Part shown: piece by piece, positions 23,944 through 34,942 of the stretch
How the letters are laid out: each line of letters starts with the position of its first letter
Numbering within the stretch: position 1 is the stretch's first letter
Assembly (NCBI RefSeq): GCF_035046485.1
Contig: NC_085137.1
Location: 499,058,536-499,122,535 of the forward strand
Source: Aedes albopictus
Lineage: Eukaryota; Arthropoda; Insecta; Diptera; Culicidae
DNA: 64,000 bases
Reading direction: 5' to 3'
Notes under the pieces: model-generated
Database searches by the model: none
The model's input: the letters and a program-made list of their open reading frames with translations, nothing else
Told to the model about the DNA's origin: nothing
Position numbers and translations under genes: made by a program

Positions 23944-24006
23944 GTAATTTCTGATACACGACTTATTCAACCACTGAATGGGCTATAATAATGATTGCTG
24001 TTTTAG

Positions 24007-24192
24007 ATTTAAGCATACTCCTTATCTGGATGTGCAGTATGACATTGGTGGCCGATCATCCATGATGAAACCAGAATGGAATGTGGACAACTCGATTAAA
24101 CATAACAGCTCACTAACGTTTTCCTCAATGGAACCAGCCATAGATAAAGTTCCAAATGAAATGGGTTCGTCTTCCAAAAACGCCAGTACCAT
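24007..24192 (+). CDS. Exon B5 of repeat-exon gene (diverged)
   Basis: Acceptor TGCTGTTTTAG, donor AT|GTAAGT, 186 bp, phase 2-2. Encodes FKHTPYLDVQYDIGGRSSMM and DKVPNEMGSSSKNAST. It aligns with B1-B4 with a one-codon length difference. Confidence 0.65.
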
Positions 24193-24282
24193 GTAAGTGA
24201 CAATGTAAACCGAGAATGTGAACAGTTGAATTCTGAGTATAAACAGCACTATACTCAATCTTACGTGTCACGGCTTTTCCAG

Positions 24283-24507
24283 AAACTCAGTGGCGCTACC
24301 GATCAATGTTAACGACAATCAGGCCAACTTCAATCATGATGTTGGCTACACGAAAGTTAACCAGCCAAGAAATCGATATCCCAATATGACGAAATGGGAC
24401 AACAGACTACAGCCACAAAACAATGCTATTACTTTGGGTAATGCACAGACGCCAACCGCCGGACAGCATACCGAAGGAGTGCGTTCCAATGCACAAGGAG
24501 AAGCTAC
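24283..24507 (+). CDS. Exon F of repeat-exon gene
   Basis: Acceptor CTTTTCCAG, donor AC|GTAAGT, 225 bp, phase 2-2. Encodes NSVALPINVNDNQANFNHDV, then YTKVNQPRNRYPNMTKWDNR. Homologous to the 3' part of exon E. Confidence 0.65.
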
Positions 24508-24570
24508 GTAAGTAAACTGTAACAATAGTTAGATTGCTATCAGAGTTGACTTACATTTGGATCTTTTCAG

Positions 24571-24871
24571 GTCAACTAAACATATTAAAATACGAGATAA
24601 TTGGACATCCGGAGCCAAATTGGAACATCCACGCAAACAAACGGACATAACGAATGCACCCCGACCGCAACAACAACCATCACCAAGTAGGAAAATACGC
24701 TCCAACGACCCACAATCACGGACCCGTCTGGATCCCAACCGTGGCCATGCAGACCAGAATCGTCCTTCAAGTTCCAGTGTTCCACCCAGGTCAACGAATT
24801 ATATAACGGAAACCAGGGCATCGAATCGAGAGCGAAGGAAAGTGGGATGCTTTCAGTGTACTATTTTATGA
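24571..24871 (+). CDS. Terminal exon G with CaaX-like C-terminus
   Basis: Acceptor ATCTTTTCAG, 301 bp including the TGA at 24869-24871. Encodes a basic, proline-, serine- and glutamine-rich tail: TSTKHIKIRDNWTSG, PRPQQQPSPSRKIRS and finally NRERRKVGCFQCTIL. The last four residues, CTIL, fit a CaaX box with Leu, the class usually geranylgeranylated. A second Cys three residues upstream and a run of basic residues resemble small-GTPase-type membrane-targeting tails. Prenylation is an inference from the motif. Confidence 0.65.
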
Positions 24872-24918
24872 ATGGAAACATTCGGAATTGTCAAACTTGT
24901 TGATGTTTTAGATATTTT

Positions 24919-24924
24919 AATAAA
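24919..24924 (+). terminator. Polyadenylation signal AATAAA
   Basis: Canonical AATAAA, 48 bases after the stop codon of exon G. Its position supports 24871 as the true end of this gene. Confidence 0.75.
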
Positions 24925-25006
24925 TGAATTTGAAAATAGATAGTAATGCTCCACTACTGTTCTACAATCGATGCCGATCGTCGTTCACAAAGCCGAAGAA
25001 CATGTA

Positions 25007-26215
25007 CACTCCCGATCAAAAGTTTGGGGTCACCCCCTCAAAAACGTGTAATTTTTTTAGGCCCATATCTCCGCCAATTTGCGTCCGATTTCAAAACCCT
25101 AGGCTTCATTCAAAAGATAATAAGTGAAAGAAGCTTTGAACATGATTTAAAAGAAACGTTTTTAAAAAAAATTGTATGTAAACTTAACCCAAAGTTGCCA
25201 AATTTTCGAAAAAATGAATATAATCTTACGGCAGTGTCGCTGGAAATTGGGTCGACCAAATATTAAGATGAGAGCGGTAATATGACCCATTAGCTATTAG
25301 CTTTCAACTGCTTTTTACAGAACTTAGCTTAAAAATCTAAAAAAAAAAGTTATTAAGTAAATTAACTCTTCATGTCATCGACCAAAAGTTTGGGGTCACC
25401 CCTCAAAATGATGTATCAGCCAAAAGTTTTGGGTCACTTTCGTAAAACATGGAAAAGTGATTTGATGATATCTTCGTCAGCTATAGTTCAATTTTAATTC
25501 TTTTTGGCTCATATCAAACACAATTAACTGTATTTACGTTTGATCTCTTTAACTTAACGTATTTAACGATTTTTGTATATAAAAATGTTATGCAAAATTT
25601 ACATATTTCACCACACTTCATAAAATGAGGCAACTTTACGTTAAATGTCAGTATGTAAATTTCAATATGTGTGGTTCAATGTCTATGCAGTAAGTATCAT
25701 TCATTTTGTTTCAAATAAGCCAAGAAGAATTAAAATTGAATGAAAGATGACAAAGATATCAACAAATCACTTTTCCATGTTTTACGAAAGTGACCCCAAA
25801 CTTTTGGCCGATACATCATTTTGAGGGGTGACCCCAAACTTTTGGTCGATGACATCAAGGAATAATTTACTTAACAACTTTTTTTCTAGATTTTTTAGCT
25901 AAGTTCTGTAAAAAGCAGTCGAAAGCTAATAGAAAATGGGTTATATTACCGCTCTCATCTTTGAATTTGGTCGACCCAATTTTTAGCGACACTGCCGTAA
26001 GTTTATATTCATTTTTTAGAAAATTTGGTAACTTTGGTTTAATTTTACATACAATTTTTTTTGAAAAACTTTTAAATAATGTTTAAAGTTTCTTTGACTC
26101 ATTAGCCTTTGAATGAGACCTAGGGTTTTGAAATCGGACGCAAATTGGCGGAGATATGGGCCTAAAAAAATTACGTGTTTTTAAGGGGGTGACCCCAAAC
26201 TTTTGATCGGGAGTG
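25007..26215. mobile_element. 1.2-kb palindromic Tc1/mariner-like element
   Basis: Ends CACTCCCGATCAAAAGTTTG and its complement, flanked by TA on both sides (25005-25006 and 26216-26217). The arms, about 550-590 bp each, pair along nearly the whole element around a centre near 25.6 kb. Internal copies of CCAAAAGTTTGGGGTCACC lie within the arms. No transposase frame. Confidence 0.85.
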
Positions 26216-27440
26216 TATGACCGTGTGTTGATAAATCCTCAGATAAGAGACACTCCCTAATCGCTCCTTCGAATGCAATGTAGAACAGTAAATTTGAAAA
26301 ACCATCACACGACTTTAATTTATCCAAGGTCACAAATGAAATAGGTTTTTTTTATTATCAAATTGGTACGAAGGTTGCAAATCTAGTACTCCAGCGATCG
26401 TGTCCTTATACAGCAGGCGAATTGTTTTCGCCTTTGGGCTTGCCTTTGGGCAAGTTTGCAATGCTCAGATTGCACATTTTTAGGGCTTTGTGGTCTACTG
26501 GTTACCGCTTCTGATTCATAAGCAGAAGTTCCTGGGTTCAATCCCTGGCCCGTCCATTTCCTTCTACGTGGTATCTTTCTATCCACTTTCTGTATACTCT
26601 CCTCTCTCTCTCTCTACATATACAACTCATGTATATTCATATGTTCCTTCCTTCCAGCTTTCACAGCACAGTGTCAATCTATCAGATAACGCCTACGAGC
26701 TATGCAATCAAGCGAACTGTGCCGCTTCAGCTTTATAGTAATATCCGCACTAATCTATCACTTTACGCCTGGCCTCTACGCACCAATGTGTGAACCCTCT
26801 ACCAACCATATCCCACCAACTCTCCGACATCCGCATGAGTTTGTGCAGACGCAGACGTATATTCGATTTGATATAGATACAAACGATTGTAATTATTACT
26901 TCCTTCCTCTTCCCCACATTAACCTGAGACCTGACGACTATAAATTGAAGATCACCAACGCTCACACACTGAATATGCCTGCTAGTTCCCAGCAGGTATC
27001 TCATTGGTTCCTTGTGTTAGTGTAGCTGGTCTGGCGGTACTGGAGTAGCATCTACGGGCGGTCAATCAGTCAGCTCAAGCTCCAGCTCAGTTTACACATT
27101 TTAGGGGATTATAAAAAAACCTTTTTTTTTGGTTTCTACACATCAACTTTATTGCTCTACACATTAACTGCAGATTGCCTTATTCTACACATTAACTTCA
27201 GATTGTTCAAATACATACTGTTTGAAAAGATAGAAAATTTGTTTGATCATTGCTTCTACATCCGCTGGTGCACCGGGCCCCAACAATCCTTAATCTGGGC
27301 CAAACAATATTCAACATTAAAGAATCAGAGTATTTAATGCAAATGCTTCACTCATGAATCGTTCGGTCACTTCTGCCAAACCAAGCAGATTGTTTTGTTT
27401 TGCAAAGCATTTACTACTATGCAAATGCTGGAGAAGGGAT
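26216..27440. other. Spacer containing a tRNA-derived SINE head
   Basis: Apart from the tRNA-like segment at 26482-26554 and a CT-rich run at 26600-26616, no gene was recognised. The long frame at 26702-27025 shows no family features. This segment may be the body of the SINE and neighbouring decayed repeats. Confidence 0.35.
26482..26554 (+). repeat. tRNA-like SINE head
   Basis: A-box-like TGGTCTACTGG and B-box-like GGGTTCAATCCCTGG at tRNA spacing, with partial GGGC/GCCC acceptor pairing and an anticodon-like hairpin CTTCTG/CAGAAG. The loop is too large (nine bases) for a functional tRNA, so a tRNA-derived SINE is more likely. Confidence 0.55.
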
Positions 27441-27469
27441 AAGTACCAAAAGGTAACCTTCCTCAAAGG

Positions 27470-28130
27470 ACTTCTCCGAGAATGACTCCTTCCTAAATTC
27501 CTCCATGAACGCCTTGCGGGGTTCCGATAGTGATTGTAGCAGTGCTTGTTCCACGAAATGCTTCAGGAATTCCTCCCACGATTCCTTCAGAAATTATTAC
27601 TGATACTTCTGCAAGGATGCATCGACGAATCCGGGAATATTCCCATATTTCCCTTCAGTGATACCAGTATGGAATTCATTGCTACAGATTTCACCAGACA
27701 TTCTTCCGGAATTTCTCTTGGGATACCTTTTAATTAAAAATTTAATTCAGGATTTCCTCAAACATTATGTTAAACATATCTTTAAGAAGTTCATCCAATG
27801 ATTCCTTCAAATATTCCTCCAGAATAAACTGCAGATATGGATTCCTTAAGATTTTTTTTTCAGGAATTCCTACAGAAATTCTCCCAGGAATTCGTTCAAA
27901 AAGCCCTCCTGGGATTTCCTAAGTAATTCCTCATGGAATTGATTGCGGGATTCCTCAAGGGGTTTCTTCAGGAGTTCCATCTATGATTCTTTCAGAAACA
28001 AACCCAGGGATTATTTTAGGAATTCCTCCAAGGATTCCTCCAGGAACTCTTCTTGGGATTCCTTCAGGAATTCTTCCAGGAAATCTTTCAGGAACTCCTT
28101 CATGAGTTAATCCAGCACTTTCTCCAGGAA
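27470..28130. repeat. GGAATTCC-type minisatellite, opposite orientation, block 6
   Basis: Degenerate AATTCCTCCAGGA units. Orientation is the reverse complement of blocks 1-5. Confidence 0.75.
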
Positions 28131-28141
28131 TGGGGCACGTT

Positions 28142-28480
28142 CGGTGTAGTACTAGATTTGTAGTAATGAGCTGAATTTTAGTATGGTGAGAAGGTCAGTT
28201 CTCTGTTTCTGCAATGAAATGGTACAAAAAAGTGGGTATTATGATTCCTTGCCTAATTTGATGCTGTTTGAGCAAAACTTTGGATAACTATATTGTTTAT
28301 GTTGCAAGAAATGGAGAAAACAACAACACTGTTGCCCAAAGTTTTGCTCAAACAGCATCAAATTAGGCAAGGAACCATAATACCCACACTTTTTGCACTA
28401 TTTTATTGCAGAAACAGAGGATTGACCTTCTCACCATACTAAAATTCAGCTCATTACTACAAATCTAGTACTTCACCGAT
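28142..28480. mobile_element. Foldback element with ~140-bp arms
   Basis: Arms at about 28143-28285 and 28332-28475, beginning AGTACTAGATTTGTAGTAAT, pair around a ~45-bp loop. Inserted in the minisatellite, which continues on both sides. Terminal duplication not resolved. Confidence 0.7.
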
Positions 28481-28487
28481 CTGTTCT

Positions 28488-31110
28488 ATTGTCTAGGGAT
28501 TTTCTTACAAATTCTTCTTGGGATTGCTTCCGGGATTCCTCCTGGGATTTCGCCAGGGATTCCTTCAGGAACTGCTACAGCGATTCCTCCAGGAGTTTCT
28601 CAACGAACTCTTTTAAGGATGCCTTCGGGATTTCTCCAAGATTTTTTCCTGTGATTTCTTTAATACTTCTTTCAGGGATTCGTTCAGATACTCCTCCTGA
28701 AATTTCCTCAGGAATTCCTACTAGAGTTCATTCAGAAATTATACCTGGAATTCCTCCAGTGATTCCTTACGGAATTTCTCAAGAAATTCATACTGAAATT
28801 CTTTCGTAGATTCCTCCAGGAATTTCGTCGAAGATTCCTCCAGGAATTCCTCTAGAGATTCCTCCGAGAATATCTCTAGAGAATCCTCCAGGAATTTCTC
28901 AAGACATTCCTCCAGGAATTGCCCCAGAAATTTGTCCAGGGATTCCTCTTGGGATTGCTCCAGTGATTGTTCGAGGAATTCCTCTAGAGATTTATCTAGG
29001 GATTCCTCCACAGATTCCTCCAGTAATTCCTACAGGGGTTCCTACAAGAATTTCTCCAGGTTACCAACATGAATGTATGCCGAAATTTTTCGGGCAATTC
29101 CTCCAGAGATTCCTCCATGCATTATTCTATAAGTTCCTCTAGGGATTGCTCTATAAATTCCTCCAGCATTCCTCCAGAAATTTCTCCAGGAATTCCATCA
29201 GGCTTTATTTTAAGATTTCTTCCAGGACATCCTCCAAAAATTTCTACAACAATTTCTCCAGTAATTTTTCCAGGAAATCCTCCAGAGATCCCTTTAGAAA
29301 TTTCCTCAGAAACTCCTCCCGAAATTTGTCCAGATATTCCTTCAGGATTTCTTCCAGAGATTCTTCCTTCCTTCAGGTATTCCTATAGGAACACCTACAG
29401 GAATTCCTCCAGGCATTCCTCCAGGAATTTCTGCAAGTATTCCTCGAGGAGTTCTTCCAGGATTTCCTCCAGGAATACCTTCAGAGATGCCTCTAGGGAT
29501 TCCTTTAGAAATTCCTCAAGGGATTTTTCTAGGGATTCCTCCAAGGATTTCTCCAGGGACATCATCAGGGCATTCCGTCAGGAATTCTTCCTGACATTCC
29601 TCCAAGAATTCCTCCAGAAATTTCCCCAGAAATCCTCCATGAATTTCTCCAGGAATTCTTCCTGGAATTACCCCAGGAATTTCCCCAAGATTTTGTCCAG
29701 GAATTCCTCCAGGAATTTCTCCAGAAATTCCTACAGCCAATCCTGCAGGAATTTCTTTAGAAATACTTCAATGATTTCTTTCAGGAATTTCTCCAAGATT
29801 TTTTTTTTTCAAAGATTCCTTCAGAAATTCCTGTATGAATTCTGGTAAACAATTATCTCAGAAATTGCTCCAGGGATTCCTCCACGAATTTCTTTACAAG
29901 CTCCCACAGCAATTCTTCCGGAAAGTTCTCCAGAAATCCTCCAGAGATTTCTTCAGAAATTATTCCCAGAATTTCTACAGGAACTCGTACAGCAATTCCT
30001 CCAGAAATTTCTCCAGAAATCCTCCAAGGAATTCTTTAGAAATTCTGCCTTGAATTTCTCCAGGAATTCCTCCAGGATTTTTCCAGGGATTGCTCCAGGA
30101 ATTCTTTCTGAAATTCCTCCAGGGATTCCTTCAAGGATTTCTCCAGGGATTCCTCTAAATCCAGAAATCCACCAGTTTCCTTCAGAAACTCCAGTAATTT
30201 CCCCAGGACTTTTTTCTCCAAAGATTCCTCCAAGAATTCTCTCAGAAATTCTCTCAGGAATTGCTCCAAGAATTCCTCCACGAATTTCTTTAGAAGCTTT
30301 TACAGCAATTTCTCCAGAATTTCCTCACGAACTCTTACAGCAATTCCTCCAGGAATCCTCCAGGAAATCCTCCAAGGATTTCTTCGGAAAATCTGCCTTG
30401 AATTTCTCCAGGAATTCCTTCTGGATTTTTTCCAGGAATTCTTCCACAAATTTGCCTGGGAATTTCTCCAGGTATGTTTAAGAAATTGCTACCACAAATC
30501 CTCCAGGAATTTCTCCAGAAATTCCTACAGCCAGCCCTGCAGGAATTTTCCAGAAATTCTTCAGAAATTTCTCCAGGATTTTTTTTCTTCAGAAATTCCT
30601 CAAGGAATTCCTCTAAGAATTCTTTCAGAATTTTTTTTCAGGAATTACTCCAGGAATTCCAATACAAATATCTTTAGAAGCTTTTACAGCATTCCTCCGG
30701 AATTTTCCCAGGAACTATTACAGCAATTCCTCCAGGAATTTCTCCAGATATTCTCCAGGAATTTCACCAGAAATCCTCTAAGGATTTCTGCTTATAAATT
30801 CTGCCTTTATTTTCTCCAGGAAATCCTCCTGGATTTTTACCAGGAATTTTTCCGGGAATTTCTCCAAGAATCTCTTAAGAAATTGTGACAACTCCAGAAA
30901 TTTTTCCAGGAATCTGTTTAGAAATTACTACAAGAATTTCTCCAGGAATCCTCCAGGGATTCCTTCAGAATTTTTTCCAGAAATTTCCCCGGGAATTCCT
31001 CCAGAAACGTTTTCAAACAATTTGACGGGAAATTCTTCAGGAGTTCAAAAAATCTTCGGCCGGGTTTCCACTATGTTCCACTGGAGAAAACGTTGAAGGA
31101 AATCCTGTAA
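28488..31110. repeat. GGAATTCC-type minisatellite, 2.6-kb block
   Basis: Longest block in the window: AATTCCTCCAGGAATTTCTC-type units with a ~12-bp base period and long runs free of stops in several frames. The frames translate to SSRNFSRNSS- or EEFLEESLEE-like repeats on the two strands. Codon content is dictated by the repeat, so no gene is called. Confidence 0.85.
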
Positions 31111-32040
31111 GAATATTCTGGATTAGTTCTAAAAAGAGTACGTAAATTCCAAAAGAGTTCATCTAAGATTTCTTACAAAAGCTTTGTAGATATTAACCAT
31201 AAAAATATTATGAGCTCCAGCAGAAATAATGCACGAGTGAGGAAAAATCCTGAACAGGCGAGCTTTTCCCAACCAGCAATCATTCATTTTACGATCACCT
31301 TTACGACGAATTGATTCAGCACGATGCTGAATAACATTTGGATAATTTTCAGGCACAACCATTGTTCGGGTTTTGTTATCACAAATTTGGAGAAACTATC
31401 AAGCACAACACAACACACCAACTGAATTGTTTGTTGTTAAATCGTTTTACAACTATATAGTACAGCTGTTATTTAGCTTTAGCATAAATGATTAAAAATA
31501 ATAAATATGCAAAAAATTTCAATTTCCACGAGAGTTTATGATTGGAACTTAACGCTGTGAACTAATATTGTGAAATAATAACTACATTTAAATTTACCTA
31601 AATCCAGATTCGAACTCGAGACTCGTCGATTGCCAGCCGTATGCCTTCCTATCTGCGCCATCCTCGAGATGATGAATTGCATAATAATAATGAATTGCAT
31701 GAATATGATCAGACTTCGACTCCAATTCAGCAGTGGTGAATTAGCATAAAATTATGGTAAACGACTGAACAACAGATTAATTCAGCTGTTGTTCAGTAAA
31801 AATACGTGTTTTTCATCATGTACTTTGAGTCGAAATGTGATGAAACGACAGCGCTTATTTGACTTGTGAAAAACACATTATACAGATACATGTCCTAATT
31901 TGTATATGAACTTAACAAGAAGCAGAAAAAAGTCTTGTTAAACTATGTTGTAAAGGAAGTACTGCGAGCCGAAAAAAATCTTATTAAACGCTAGAAAAGT
32001 CTTGTACCGACTTTTCGAACCCTCTAAGCAGAATACCCTC
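31111..32040. other. Spacer with a tRNA-like SINE segment
   Basis: Only the segment at 31605-31675 is recognised. The rest is AT-rich and unassigned. Confidence 0.35.
31605..31675 (-). repeat. tRNA-like SINE head, minus strand
   Basis: The minus strand reads GGATGGCGCAGATAGGAAGG (A-box-like), then TCTCGAGTTCGAATCTGG (B-box-like) about 50 bases later. The acceptor stem does not close, so it is not called as a tRNA gene. Confidence 0.5.
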
Positions 32041-32045
32041 TTCGA

Positions 32046-32267
32046 ATGAGTGTAATCAGTTTCGTACCTTTTAATTCCGCCCTATGTTGCTTATCCTTGG
32101 ACAGATACGCGTATTTCGACTAATACTTGTAATCTTCCTCAGTGTCAGTTATCCACTGATATACTGACACTGAGGAAGATTACAAGTGGTAGTCGAAATA
32201 CGCGTATCTGTCAAAGGATAAGCAACATAGGGCGGAATTAAAAGGTACGAAACTGATTACACTCATT
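32046..32267. mobile_element. Foldback element with ~105-bp arms
   Basis: The arms start ATGAGTGTAATCAGTTTCGT and extend through TACGCGTATTTCGACTA to a short centre near 32155. Almost the entire segment is a palindrome. No coding capacity. Confidence 0.75.
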
Positions 32268-32551
32268 GGAAGGCTAGAAAAGTGTTTTACATTGTCTTTG
32301 TGAATACCAATACGAAAAGTTGAACATTGGCTACTTTTTCCATTGAAATAGCATTTGTACAGTAATGTGTACAACATAATTTTAGTTTAGCTATAATTAC
32401 TATTATAAAACAACAACTCAGCATGCATGCTTGTTTGCGGCTGGCGATTGTTAGTTGGGTTTTCAACGTATTGTACAAAAAACAATAGGGTTACTGTTGA
32501 AGAGTTAAAAAAATGCTTATAGAATATAATGTTTAGTCTTTAAAGTTAGTA

Positions 32552-32761
32552 CAGATCAGCCTCGATTATCCAGAGTCAGGTTCTGAAGCATCCCAATTTA
32601 TCAGGCAAACGAAATGATGTACAAAGCTGAAATTTTTACTGGATACTAACCAAAGTTAGCTTGACAAAATGTCAAAATTTCAGCTTTATACAGCAACTCG
32701 TTTCCGAGATATATGCTTACAAAGCTTCATAACCCGACTCCGGATAATCGAGTTCGACCTG
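32552..32761. mobile_element. Pogo/Tigger-like MITE (210 bp)
   Basis: Ends CAGATCAGCCTCGATTATCC and its near complement (GGATAATCGAGTTCGACCTG), flanked by TA on both sides. The CTCGATTATCC core is typical of pogo-like terminal repeats. A decayed relative lies at 44843-45030. Confidence 0.7.
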
Positions 32762-33460
32762 TACGTATAAATTAGCCAAAGGTGATTGCACCCAAAATAC
32801 AAACCCCCAATGAAACACTTTAATCATAAGGTACGTATCTTTATTCAAATTTTACACGAATTTGTATGTAGGTATGTAATGACACAAAATGTATGGCGAA
32901 TCAAGTGCTACGTCATCGTATGCGTTTTTTTGTTTTCAATAAATATAAACTGGTAACCATGGCCAAGAATGTTACGAACTAACACTTATTTGTATGTATG
33001 CTCTTTAAGTTAAGTATTTAAGTGGATCAAATTCATCAATATAAAATTATTACCATTCAAACGCGAAGCGCTTATTAAGTCTGGTCGAGATGTAAACTTT
33101 ACGAAATTTTAGGTACACTGAAAAAAGATGTGCTTGGCATTTTACCGTATGTGAAGCTTTCGACGGATTATGGTGATTTCAGGATAGCTGAAACTTTTTC
33201 GCTGCGGTTTAAAAATGCTACGGTAAAATACGAAGGCGCATGTGCCAGCTTGTATGCAGCATTTAGCTTTTGTCGGTACAAACGAGGAGTTTTTTTCTAT
33301 GAGTGAAGGCAACTTGTCTCAGGTTGGTGTGAATTTGTTCGTTATGTGCGTGTAATTGTAAGTGATGTACATGTACAAACGTTTGGGGGAAGGAATAGTA
33401 GGGTAAAAGCCCCCTTCTTCGGCCTAGTACCTATATTCATCTCATTTTGTCTCAAGGACT
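32762..33460. other. Intergenic spacer
   Basis: Between the convergent ends of the two host genes. No ORF, RNA gene or structured repeat recognised. Confidence 0.35.
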
Positions 33461-33952
33461 AGAGATGTGCGCCGTCGAGATTTATTACTTCACGCCGCCG
33501 GATGTTTTGATTTTCTAGCACGCCGCCAGCTTAAAACTCACCACGCCGCCGAACTTAGAATTTCCCCAATAATCTTCAGAAAATAATCGATTTAAGTTTA
33601 AACGCTCCCAAAATGAATGCATGTCATTCATTGCCGAATAAACAAAATATTTCGTTCAATGATCCTGTTGAGATTTTAGTTACTTTTTAGTCACTTATAT
33701 ATCATCATATAAAAATCCTAGCAAATATCATATTCTTCACACAAGGTGTATAAAGCATGCAATGACAGCATGCATGATTTTCCCCGCGTGACGTCATAAC
33801 GACGTTCGTTTATAATTGAGGGGGTCAATTTTTCATTACATACATACAAAATGTGAGGAATTTCAAAATCAACCCAATTCTCTCCGATGTAATGAAATCT
33901 GAAGAATTCAGGTTCTAATAATTCAATTCATGCCATAACTTAAGAATTATTT

Positions 33953-34128
33953 AGGCAGCATCCATTTATTACGTAACGCTAAAATTTATATTTTTGCGAC
34001 CCCCCCCCCCCTCCCCCTCCGTAACGCTTTTTTGTATGGAAATCCAAAAATTTTTGTATGGGCCGTAACGCTTGGTCATACTACCCCCCTCCCCCAAGAG
34101 CGTTACGTAATTTGTGGACTGCGCCTTA
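33953..34128. mobile_element. Short foldback element
   Basis: Arms contain ATTACGTAACGCT and its complement, with outer GGCAGCATCCA and TGGACTGCGCC as imperfect terminal repeats. Two C-rich tracts (34001-34014 and 34084-34095) lie inside. Confidence 0.6.
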
Positions 34129-34202
34129 TAGATTTTTTTATTTATTATGGAACGTTTAATTGTCTGCCGCACTATATACGAGTGCGCAATTACAAGTTAC
34201 TA

Positions 34203-34942
34203 CACTAAAACCTCAATTTATGCACATGGCTGGGGGTGCATAAATTAAAAAAAGCATAAAATGAGGGAAATTTGTGCATAAAAAAAAACGCTTCCGTAAC
34301 GCCTCTGAATCCCGCCGAAAATGCTCTGAAACTTCCTGAAATGGCTCCAAAATTCCCCTTAAACCGCCTCGTACCCCATGTAACGCACCTGCGACGCTCC
34401 GAAACCCCCGAAAACGCCTCCATAAGGCCTCTGAATCCCGCCAAAAATGCTCTGAAACTTCCTGAAATGCCTCCAAAATCCCTCTAAAATCCCCTCGGAC
34501 CCAATGTAACGCATCTGAACCCCCAAAAACGCCTGCCTAACGCCTCCGAATCCATCTAAGACCCACTTGCACCCGTTTAACGCACGTGATATCCTCGGAA
34601 ACCCCCGAAAACGTACCAGTAACGCCTCCAAACCCCGTCGAAAATCCTCTGAAACTCTCTGCAATGCTTTCGAAAATCCCCTCAGACCCCCGAAAACCCC
34701 CCGGAGATCTCCTGGTATCTCGCGGAAACCCCTGGGAACCCCCTGAAACTCCCCTGTGACTTCCATTTGCTCATCCTTATAAACACCCTTTAGCCGCCGT
34801 TGCAATAGTTACCGTCATTATTAAATATTCTTATGCACAATATTGGTTCTGAGTAGCTTTCCCTTAATTTATGCAGGTCATAAAAAAGGTGCATAAATTA
34901 AAAAGTGCATTAAAATAACATGCATAAATTGAGGTTTTAGTG
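34203..34942. mobile_element. TA-flanked MITE carrying a GC-rich minisatellite
   Basis: Ends CACTAAAACCTCAATTTATG and its complement, flanked by TA. The AT-rich ends enclose 34290-34760, a tandem array of degenerate units such as CGCCTCTGAATCCCGCC, ATGCTCTGAAACTTCCTGAA and CCCATGTAACGCAC, with strongly different base composition. No transposase. Confidence 0.75.

Larger units (their letters stand above)
8811..24924 (+). other. Unrecognised plus-strand gene with repeated symmetric exons (gene span)
   Basis: Seventeen exon candidates, each bounded by AG and GT, join in one frame to a stop at 24869-24871. All internal exons begin with the last base of a codon and end after two bases (phase 2-2), so exons can be added or skipped without breaking the frame. 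The order is A1 B1 A2 B2 A3 B3 A4 B4 C D E A5 B5 F G, where A and B are 63-codon repeats. The visible coding length is about 3.16 kb. No start codon or promoter is visible and upstream exons must lie left of 8811 or outside the window. The protein is hydrophilic, rich in N, Q, S and K, without signal peptide or membrane segment in what is seen, and ends in a basic CaaX-like tail. I do not recognise the family. The exon models rest on splice signals and frame conservation only. Confidence 0.6.

Noticed and set aside
26482..26554. Candidate tRNA gene
   Set aside because: A and B boxes are present but the anticodon loop and acceptor stem do not fit; better explained as a SINE head.
26702..27025. 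107-codon plus-strand frame
   Set aside because: No recognisable family, no splice or start support, lies beside a SINE head.
28739..30677. Long stop-free frames on both strands that translate to EEFLEESLEE- or SSRNFSRNSS-like proteins
   Set aside because: Composition follows the ~12-bp minisatellite, frames overlap on opposite strands, and there is no start context or splice support.
31605..31675. Candidate tRNA gene on the minus strand
   Set aside because: No closed acceptor stem; flanking sequence looks like a decayed SINE.
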